This document shows, in pieces, positions 48,068-55,105 of a stretch of DNA of 64,000 bases; position 1 is the first letter of the stretch, and every line of letters starts with the position of its first letter. This DNA is from Rhodopirellula sp. (GTDB taxonomy: Bacteria > Planctomycetota > Planctomycetia > Pirellulales > Pirellulaceae), in assembly GCA_002689655.1 (NCBI GenBank), contig NZHC01000144.1, forward strand, positions 5,719 to 69,718. Direction: 5' to 3'. The position numbers and the translations under genes were made by a program. Under the pieces are notes generated by a model. It did no database searches. It saw only the letters and a program-made list of their open reading frames with translations, and was not told the DNA's origin.

Positions 48068-49744
48068 ATGCGAGCATTTGTAATTGACGATTCGAAACCG
48101 GTACGCAGTATCTTGGCAAAGATGCTGCAGACCATGGATTTCGAGACGACAGAAGCCGGAGACGGGAAGCAGGCATTAGAGCTTCTGACTGACCAAACCA
48201 AACCCGACGTGTTTGTGGTCAATTGGAATATGCCGATCCTGAATGGCTTGCAATTCATCAAAACGGTCAAAGCCGATTTCAAGTACTCTGGTATTCCCGT
48301 GCTTGTCGTTTCTGGTGAAACAAAAAAATCCACCAAAGCCAAGGCCGCCAACGCTGGCGCCAGTGCCTTTCTCAGTAAGCCCGTAACTCTTGCCACACTC
48401 CGCACCACGCTTGTCAAACTCAGCGTACTCCCAAGTGTCACTGACACAGCACTTCCACAGCAACCTCTTGCCAACCCCGTCACACCATCAATCCCAAAGT
48501 TGACTCAGGCATCCCCCACAGAAAACAGGGGCCCTACCCACCATGCTTCCCGTACCACAAACCCATCCACCTCGCACAATGAAGTGAAGATCCTTGAAGA
48601 CAAGGCTGCTGAGAATTCATCTGCCGCGAAGACTCGCGTTTTTATTGTGGATGATTCGGTGGTGGTACGCGGAATCGTGAGCAAGATGCTGCAGCAAGAT
48701 GGAGAAATCGATGTAGTTAACACGGCTGCTGATGGTGTCATTGCACTTGCCAAACTTGAACGGTGCGAGGTGGACGTGATTTTGCTGGACATTGAAATGC
48801 CGCGGATGAATGGCTTGCAAGTACTAAAAAAACTTCGCGAAATGAGAAACCGCACGCCAGTCGTGATGTTCAGTAGCCTCACGCAACGTGGCGCATCGGA
48901 AACCATCGAAGCCCTGATGTTGGGTGCGAAGGATTATGTGATGAAACCCGGTGGTGCCTTCATGACCGACGCCAATGAAGGAAAACGGGCCATCCTGGAG
49001 GAATTGATACCGAAGGTAAAACAGGCTGCATCGAAAACGCGTACTGGACTTGCAGCCTCAAACACAACAACTCCGGCGCTGACAACAACAAACCCAACAC
49101 CGGCGAAGCGGGCGAGAAAGATAGACGCCGTGGTAATCGGTGTGTCAACCGGAGGTCCTCAAGCTCTCGCGAGATTGATTCCAAAACTTGGAAGAGATTT
49201 TCCAGTGCCTGTGTTGATCGTTCAACACATGCCGGCCGACTTCACCAAACATCTCTCTGACCGATTAACCATGGAATGCGGGTTTCCTGTATCCGAGGCA
49301 GTGCATGGTCAGAAACTGGAAGCGGGGTCATTTGTGGTCGCTCCCGGCGGGTACCATCTGAGTGTGAAACGTTTTGCATCCAAAGTGATCGTCGCACTGA
49401 ACGACGGACCTGCAGTCAATGCTTGCAAACCATCGGCGGATGTGCTTTTTAAATCAGCCGCAAAAGCCTATGCAGGAAGCGTTCTCGGGGTGGTGTTAAC
49501 GGGCATGGGGTCCGACGGAACCGCCGGGGCCAACGCAATCAAGGCCGCCGGTGGCAGCACCGTCGTTCAAGACGAGGACAGCAGTGTGGTGTGGGGCATG
49601 CCAGGAAGTGTGGTTCGTCACGGTGCTGCTGAACAAATGGTCCCAATCGACGAACTTGCCAGCGAGATATTGAAACGAGCCTGGAAACAACGCATTCGGA
49701 ATACCTCTTCTAACTCCTCCGTTAGTGAGGCATCCAGCAAATGA
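48068..49744 (+). CDS. cheB: CheB methylesterase with an extra, phospho-acceptor-less receiver
   Basis: The 558-residue protein has three modules. Receiver 1 (1 to about 120) keeps the acidic pair D7-D8, S82 and K104, but the phospho-acceptor site reads V-V-N-W-N-M-P with N52 instead of Asp. After a Pro/Ser/Thr linker, receiver 2 (about 190-310) is intact with D241 in L-L-D-I-E-M-P. The CheB domain (about 350-540) has G-V-S-T-G-G-P-Q, V-Q-H-M-P and G-M-G-S-D-G, giving the Ser-His-Asp triad that demethylates receptors. The cheR start overlaps its stop (ATGA). Receiver 1 probably acts in protein binding or as a fixed-state module. Confidence 0.92.
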   Translation: MRAFVIDDSKPVRSILAKMLQTMDFETTEAGDGKQALELLTDQTKPDVFVVNWNMPILNGLQFIKTVKADFKYSGIPVLVVSGETKKSTKAKAANAGASAFLSKPVTLATLRTTLVKLSVLPSVTDTALPQQPLANPVTPSIPKLTQASPTENRGPTHHASRTTNPSTSHNEVKILEDKAAENSSAAKTRVFIVDDSVVVRGIVSKMLQQDGEIDVVNTAADGVIALAKLERCEVDVILLDIEMPRMNGLQVLKKLREMRNRTPVVMFSSLTQRGASETIEALMLGAKDYVMKPGGAFMTDANEGKRAILEELIPKVKQAASKTRTGLAASNTTTPALTTTNPTPAKRARKIDAVVIGVSTGGPQALARLIPKLGRDFPVPVLIVQHMPADFTKHLSDRLTMECGFPVSEAVHGQKLEAGSFVVAPGGYHLSVKRFASKVIVALNDGPAVNACKPSADVLFKSAAKAYAGSVLGVVLTGMGSDGTAGANAIKAAGGSTVVQDEDSSVVWGMPGSVVRHGAAEQMVPIDELASEILKRAWKQRIRNTSSNSSVSEASSK

Positions 49745-50574
49745 CCATCAGACCAGATACCTTCGCGTACATCCGTGACAACTTACACCGACGAACTGCG
49801 ATTCATCTAACGGAGAATAAAGAATATCTTGTAGAGACGCGTTTATCGATGCTGGCACGTAAAAATGGACTTCGTAATGTTGATGCCCTGGTAGATCAAC
49901 TGCGAATACCGGGTTCCTCAGTGCCCTGGCACGAGGTTGTGGATGCAATGACGACCAACGAAACATCGTTTTTCCGGGATGGCACGCCCTTTGACGTATT
50001 TAGCAACAAGGTCCTGCCGGCCCTGACGGAAAACGCAACGGGACCGAAGCAGCTCCAGGTGTGGTCGGCCGCCTCTGCCAGTGGTCAGGAGGCCTACAGC
50101 ATTGCAATGCTATGGAATGAACTCCGTGACCATTACCCACATTGGGATCTCAAAATCCTAGCCACCGACATCTCGCAGAAAATGCTAAAACGTGGACAGG
50201 AGGGCTCGTACTCGGGTTTGGAGGTTCTCCGGGGCGTCTCTGAGCGTCGGCTGGCCGAACACTTCCACCGTTCCGGCGACCGCTACCGCGTCAACGAACA
50301 GCTAAATAAACAAGTGCAGTTCAAATATCTCAACCTAATTCGTGCCTGGCCGTCACTTCCCAAAATGGACATTGTCTTCATTCGCAATGTTTTGGTCTAC
50401 TTTGACCACCCCACCAAGTGCAATTTATTCGCTAAAGTGCGCAAGATATTGAAGCCCAATGGCTTCTTGTTTTTAGGTGGAGCGGAGTCAGCACTGACCA
50501 TCGACGACCAATTTGAACGAGTTTTTGACAACGGTGGCAGTTGCTATCGGTTGAAAAATGAAGACACAACATGA
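49741..50574 (+). CDS. cheR: chemotaxis protein methyltransferase CheR
   Basis: The 277-residue SAM-dependent enzyme methylates receptor glutamates. The N-terminal helical domain (about 1-75) includes L-x-x-R-L-S-x-L-A-R-K-x-G. T-T-N-E-T-S-F-F-R-D follows near residue 72, and the SAM site is W-S-A-A-S-A-S-G-Q-E-A-Y-S-I-A-M; typical CheR has W-S-A-G-C-S-T-G-E-E-P-Y-S, so several positions are changed while the fold pattern is kept. D-I-V-F-I-R-N-V-L-V-Y-F-D closes the active region. There is no tetratricopeptide extension. Both ends overlap neighbouring genes by 4 bp. Confidence 0.92.
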   Translation: MTIRPDTFAYIRDNLHRRTAIHLTENKEYLVETRLSMLARKNGLRNVDALVDQLRIPGSSVPWHEVVDAMTTNETSFFRDGTPFDVFSNKVLPALTENATGPKQLQVWSAASASGQEAYSIAMLWNELRDHYPHWDLKILATDISQKMLKRGQEGSYSGLEVLRGVSERRLAEHFHRSGDRYRVNEQLNKQVQFKYLNLIRAWPSLPKMDIVFIRNVLVYFDHPTKCNLFAKVRKILKPNGFLFLGGAESALTIDDQFERVFDNGGSCYRLKNEDTT

Positions 50575-51956
50575 CTGAACAAATCGAAGTTCTGATCGCG
50601 GAAGACAGTCGCATCCAAGCCAAAATGCTCCGCAGAAACCTTGAAGCTGCTGGCTATGCCGTCCGCTGGGCGGAGAACGGTAAGCTTGGCATTGAGATGA
50701 CAAAACAGCAGCGTCCTGCACTCATCATCTCCGACATTGAAATGCCCGAAATGACCGGTTATGAATTTTGTGAGGCTGTTAAAACAGACGCAAAACTAAA
50801 GACGATACCTTTCATCCTGCTGTCGACCCTGTCAGAGGCAGAGGACATTATTCGCGGTTTGCACGTAGGTGCCGACAATTATGTCACCAAACCCTATGAA
50901 CCAGCCTACCTGCTTTCCAGAGTCAGCGATCTGTTAGCAACGCCTTTAGGGAACGATGAGGACGAAACTGAACTTCAAGTGACGTTGGCGGGTAAACGCT
51001 ACACCGTTAAAGCCGGCAAACAACAAGTGCTGAACCTTCTTGTCTCAACATTCGAGAATGCAGTTGGGAAAAACCGCGAACTTGTCGCAGCAAATCAGGA
51101 GCTGTCGCTCGCCCGGGATCAGCTCAAAGAATGGAACCAAAGCCTCACAACGCTTAACTCTGAGCTCGAGGGCAAGAATCAAAAAATGGCGACCGACTTG
51201 GCAGCTGCTGCGAAGATTCAGCAGTCCCTTCTGCCCAGTGGTACGCCAAATATCCCGAGTGTCAAATTGGCATGGACATACTTGCCTTGTGACGAACTTG
51301 CGGGTGACTTCCTGAACTTCTTTCCGTTGGATGATCGGCATCTTGCAGCCTTCGTAGTCGATGTGAGCGGCCATGGAGTTGCTTCATCCCTGCTCGCGGT
51401 AACCGTGGGGCGGGTCATGACCCCAATGGTTTCCAGTACGTCACTGTTGGTGAAACCATCCAAAGACGCAGGCGGAACAAATATCGTACCGCCCGCTGAA
51501 GTTGCGTATGAGCTCAACAATCGCTTCCCGATGGAAGATCAGGGCAACCTCTATTTTACGATGGTGTATGGAGTTCTGGATAAACAAACCCAACAATTTA
51601 CCTTCGTCTCTGCCGGGCATCCAAACGTCGTCCACGTACCTGCTGGTGGCAAACCCACACTTGTGGAGACTGCTGACATGGCCATCGGTTGGATTGAAGA
51701 TACCGAATTTGAAGAGCACAGCCTGCAGCTTGCACCCGGCGATCGCATCTATTTGTACTCAGACGGCGTTCCCGAGGCGATGGACCACGATTTGGAGGAG
51801 TTCGGGGACGTCCGAATGATTGAGTGTTTGACTAAGTCCCTCGGACAATCTGTCGACGTCAGTATTCAACGATTGTTCGATGCTGTGCACAACTGGTGCG
51901 CAGTGAACGGACCTAAGGATGACGTGTCAATTCTGGGAATCGAGATCACTGAGTGA
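50571..51956 (+). CDS. response regulator fused to PP2C (RsbU/SpoIIE-type) phosphatase
   Basis: The 461-residue protein has an intact receiver (1 to about 125: E-D at 11-12, phospho-acceptor D55 in I-I-S-D-I-E-M-P, K107 region T-K-P-Y). A coiled-coil linker spans about 160-215, and a PPM/PP2C phosphatase of the RsbU type follows (about 220-461). Its metal-binding residues are present in A-G-D-F, V-V-D-V-S-G-H-G-V-A-S and L-Y-S-D-G-V-P-E-A. Such proteins dephosphorylate STAS anti-sigma antagonists in partner-switching pathways. No STAS or anti-sigma gene is in the window. It overlaps cheR by 4 bp and ends the operon, so it is the likely CheA output. Confidence 0.92.
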   Translation: MTEQIEVLIAEDSRIQAKMLRRNLEAAGYAVRWAENGKLGIEMTKQQRPALIISDIEMPEMTGYEFCEAVKTDAKLKTIPFILLSTLSEAEDIIRGLHVGADNYVTKPYEPAYLLSRVSDLLATPLGNDEDETELQVTLAGKRYTVKAGKQQVLNLLVSTFENAVGKNRELVAANQELSLARDQLKEWNQSLTTLNSELEGKNQKMATDLAAAAKIQQSLLPSGTPNIPSVKLAWTYLPCDELAGDFLNFFPLDDRHLAAFVVDVSGHGVASSLLAVTVGRVMTPMVSSTSLLVKPSKDAGGTNIVPPAEVAYELNNRFPMEDQGNLYFTMVYGVLDKQTQQFTFVSAGHPNVVHVPAGGKPTLVETADMAIGWIEDTEFEEHSLQLAPGDRIYLYSDGVPEAMDHDLEEFGDVRMIECLTKSLGQSVDVSIQRLFDAVHNWCAVNGPKDDVSILGIEITE

Positions 51957-52165
51957 CCGGCAACGCCTTTTCCATTTTTTCAGCACCTGCAGACCTGCCC
52001 TCAGCTTGGTTACACATCTGACTTTTCAGAGCGTCGCATGCCCATCCCCGCTCTTCCGTCTCCCGCCACTTCGTTTGTATCTTCCAAGCTGAAGTGTCTT
52101 GCCACGAGACTCTACGCACGTGCTACAGTAGTTGCTCCACCAGTTACCGTCCTCCAGGGTACGCC

Positions 52166-52957
52166 ATGACCGATCCGCAACCAGTCGACGCAACTCAGCA
52201 CCAGTTTGAGTTGGACACTGAATTGGACTCTCATCAGCAGGGACTGGGGGGCTGTGCGCAGGCGGCCATTGCCTTCGCAGGTTTCACCATCATATTACTG
52301 TGCATTGGGCTTGCAGGGGTTTACTGGGCCGTAAGAAACGCTCGCGATATCGCAGCCAACATGGTAACGCCAGCCATTCAAGAAACAGTCTCACAGATGG
52401 AGATTCCAACCTCCCAGAAGAAACAGATTTCCGCGAAAATCAGCGACTTGGCAAAAGATTTCAAAACTCAAAAACTCGACATAGAAGATTTGAAGCAGAT
52501 TCTCAAAGGTGTCGTTGAAAGTCCCATTGCGGGCGCGGCAGCAACAATCTGGTTCACCGATGAATACATCAACAAATCAAGCCTGACGACCGAACAAAAA
52601 GCGGAAGCCACGGACACCACACAAAGATTCGCCAAGGGCCTGTTAGAGAACAAGATAAACAACGAAGAAGCGGACGAAATCATGGACATGATTAGTGAGA
52701 GAACGCCCAATGGTCAGACGCAAATCAAGGAAGCACTTACGGATGAGCAGTTAAGAGCTGCCCTCGCCAAGATGAAAATAGCGGCAGACGCGTCTGGTGT
52801 GCCCGCTGACGTACCTGACATCAATTTCGCAACAGAATTCGACAAGGTCGTGAGCAAGGTACTTGAGGGAACGCAAAACCCCAAAGCCTCAGCATCACCA
52901 GCGGCGTCAGCCCCATCTACAAGTGACTCAGACGCTACCACAGGTGAAGCCTTGTGA
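52166..52957 (+). CDS. membrane-anchored protein of unknown function
   Basis: From ATG 52166 the 263-residue protein has a polar N-terminus of about 30 residues, one membrane helix (about 38-60, A-G-F-T-I-I-L-L-C-I-G-L-A-G-V-Y-W), and an extracytoplasmic part rich in Lys, Glu, Thr and Ala that should be largely helical. The last 25 residues are Ala/Ser/Pro-rich. No motif was recognised. The upstream frame to 52094 looks non-coding. It lies 209 bp after the chemosensory operon in the same direction, with no functional link apparent. Confidence 0.65.
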   Translation: MTDPQPVDATQHQFELDTELDSHQQGLGGCAQAAIAFAGFTIILLCIGLAGVYWAVRNARDIAANMVTPAIQETVSQMEIPTSQKKQISAKISDLAKDFKTQKLDIEDLKQILKGVVESPIAGAAATIWFTDEYINKSSLTTEQKAEATDTTQRFAKGLLENKINNEEADEIMDMISERTPNGQTQIKEALTDEQLRAALAKMKIAADASGVPADVPDINFATEFDKVVSKVLEGTQNPKASASPAASAPSTSDSDATTGEAL

Positions 52958-53646
52958 CCAAGCGTCGTGACAAGGCAGTCATCACCGCTCGCGTCTCTTC
53001 CTAAAAGGGTGGTGTTTCAGGCAAACACATAATCCCGGCGATTTGCACGTCCAGACCTGCTGGACGCTTGCCAATCGCAGTATGCGTGCATGGCGTCCAC
53101 GCCCAACAAGTCAAAAGCGGCGACTTTCCAGGTCCCACCCCAGAGCCGCTAATCCCCCGCCGTCTTTTAGACCTTAGCCCAGGGAAAGAGGTTTGGCATG
53201 CGTAAGACACGCTCATGCAGTACAGTAGGCTTCTCAAAACGGAACAAACCGCCTACGGAAGAGGACCGCTGTGACTATTGAATCGGTAACCACGTGGATG
53301 CATCAACTATTAACTCAGGAATCATTTCAAGCAATGCTTCCGGGTGTACCCATTGCATTCGCAATTCTAATTCACGCGGTTCTCACGCGAACTCGCAGAC
53401 CGACAAACAAGGTTACGACTCCAACCAAAAGGTCCGAGGCAAGGATTCGGTAGGCCGACGTCTGATTCGTCGTGGCTCTCCTTATCGATCAAGGCGGATC
53501 ATTCGCGGTAAGGCGGGGATTACTGTAAGTTAATTTTTAACGTGACATGGCGATACACATCTGCAGGCCGCCTACAGTGCCACTGTTCACCTTCAACAGA
53601 ATCCTTACGCACGCTGAGCTAGCACCAGCGCGTTGGATTGCCCAAT
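52958..53646. other. 689-bp interval with at most one tiny gene
   Basis: Apart from the possible 60-codon frame at 53271-53453, nothing recognisable lies here. No terminator with a T-run was found. Confidence 0.35.
53271..53453 (+). CDS. possible small membrane protein
   Basis: A 60-codon frame begins at GTG 53271. It encodes a short amphipathic start, one hydrophobic segment (about residues 22-40, M-L-P-G-V-P-I-A-F-A-I-L-I-H-A-V-L) and a strongly basic tail, the pattern of a single-pass small membrane protein. G-A-G-G-A lies ten bases upstream as a possible ribosome binding site. Length and lack of known relatives leave it doubtful. Confidence 0.28.
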   Translation: MTIESVTTWMHQLLTQESFQAMLPGVPIAFAILIHAVLTRTRRPTNKVTTPTKRSEARIR

Positions 53647-54471
53647 ATGCCCCCAACTAATCGAAACACAATGGCCCCTTTACATTCCAGGATCCGCACG
53701 AAGTCCATTACCCTTTTCACCCTTATTCTCTTCACTACAGGTTGTAGTTCAACCGACAGTGCTACGCAGGCGCTCGACTCAGTAACGAACTCCATCGGGA
53801 TGGAGTTTTTAGTTGTTCCCCCAGGGAAGTTTCGCATGGGCTCCAATTCCGGCGGCAAAAACGAACTACCGATCCACGAGGTTGAACTGAGCGCAGCTTT
53901 TGGGCTGGGAGTCACCGAGGTAACGGAACAGCAGTACACAACAGTCATGGGAAAAAGCCCCAAGTTCTCAAATCCAGATAACGCAATCAACTCGTTATCT
54001 TGGAATCAAGCGACGGAATTCTGCCAACGACTATCGGATCTGCCTGATGAGAAGGCGGCGGGTCGCGTTTACCGTTTACCCACAGAAGCAGAATGGGAAT
54101 ATGCTTGTCGCGCTGGGACCGATACCGCGTACAGTTTTGGGGATGACGCAAGATTAGTAACGCAACATGCATGGTACAACCGCAACAGCAGACAAGACAC
54201 GCATCCGCCAAGCCAAAAGATCGCCAACCCGTGGGGCTTTTCTGACATGCATGGCAATGCCTGGGAATGGTGCCAAAATTGGTTTTACGAATACCCAAAT
54301 GGCACCACCACAGATCCGATGGGTCCCCCAAAAGGCAAAACTCGGGTTTTGCGTGGAGGCGGATGGTTTCACCGAGAACCCGATTGCCGCTCCGCTTCGC
54401 GATTCACAGAAGATCCAAACTCACCGACGAAGTTCACCGGTGGACTGAGGGTCGCTTACACTGCCTCCTAA
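53647..54471 (+). CDS. FGE-sulfatase-fold (SUMF1-type) lipoprotein
   Basis: From ATG 53647 the 274-residue protein has a signal sequence with lipobox L-F-T-T-G-C-S near residue 33, so it is likely membrane-anchored outside the cytoplasm. The formylglycine-generating-enzyme fold follows: N-S-I-G-M-E-F-x-x-x-P-P-G-x-F-x-M-G-S, L-S-W-N-Q-A-T-E-F-C, Y-R-L-P-T-E-A-E-W-E-Y-A-C-R-A-G, N-P-W-G-F-S-D-M-H-G-N-A-W-E-W-C and R-V-L-R-G-G-G-W. The Cys pair of true FGE near the C-terminus is not matched (W-F-H and D-C-R-S-A), so it is probably not a sulfatase activator. Start could also be Met 53671. Confidence 0.85.
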   Translation: MPPTNRNTMAPLHSRIRTKSITLFTLILFTTGCSSTDSATQALDSVTNSIGMEFLVVPPGKFRMGSNSGGKNELPIHEVELSAAFGLGVTEVTEQQYTTVMGKSPKFSNPDNAINSLSWNQATEFCQRLSDLPDEKAAGRVYRLPTEAEWEYACRAGTDTAYSFGDDARLVTQHAWYNRNSRQDTHPPSQKIANPWGFSDMHGNAWEWCQNWFYEYPNGTTTDPMGPPKGKTRVLRGGGWFHREPDCRSASRFTEDPNSPTKFTGGLRVAYTAS

Positions 54472-55105
54472 GCTGTGGCAGATTGACCAACCCAAGGCAT
54501 GCCAACGCGACACTTCACACGTCCCATTTAACAGCAAGGTCCAACCACTGTACAGCATCAATCATGCGGCTTCAGCTGCCGCCGCAAACGTGGTTCTGCT
54601 GTTATTGTCATGTGCTGCTATTTCTTCCCAGCCAAGTCAAAACGGGATCTGAACGGCATCCCTAAGGTTGCGCCGACGTCATTGCAGGCGCAACCGGACC
54701 ATGCGACAAACGTGCCACTGGCCGCCAAAATCTTGCAATCTGATCTTCATGCCACGACATGGTTGCTGTGACTAGCTCGTCTTTGGATCGGCGAACACTT
54801 GACCACCGCCAATCAAAACGCGAACACCAATACGCACCCACAGGACCACCGTCTCACTGAAGTTGCGAACGAAACAAAGCTGCAACGCAAACACTCTTAG
54901 CGTCAGATAGACAACTCACTTGACCTACGGAGCGTATCACAATTGAACTTCTCCAGCCCTACGATTACACTAAGAACTGCACCGGTGCACCGAAGCACGT
55001 CTCGCTACCCTGCTCGCCAAGACGCTCACCTCAAAGGTATCGTCAGTGCAACAGCGTTGCCTCCATTCAAGCTCCAGCAGTTTGACCCAACCTTGGAGAA
55101 CCGAA
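54472..55105. other. 634-bp non-coding stretch
   Basis: No convincing gene, terminator or structured element. The promoter of the DUF1592 gene should lie in its 3' part. Confidence 0.4.
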
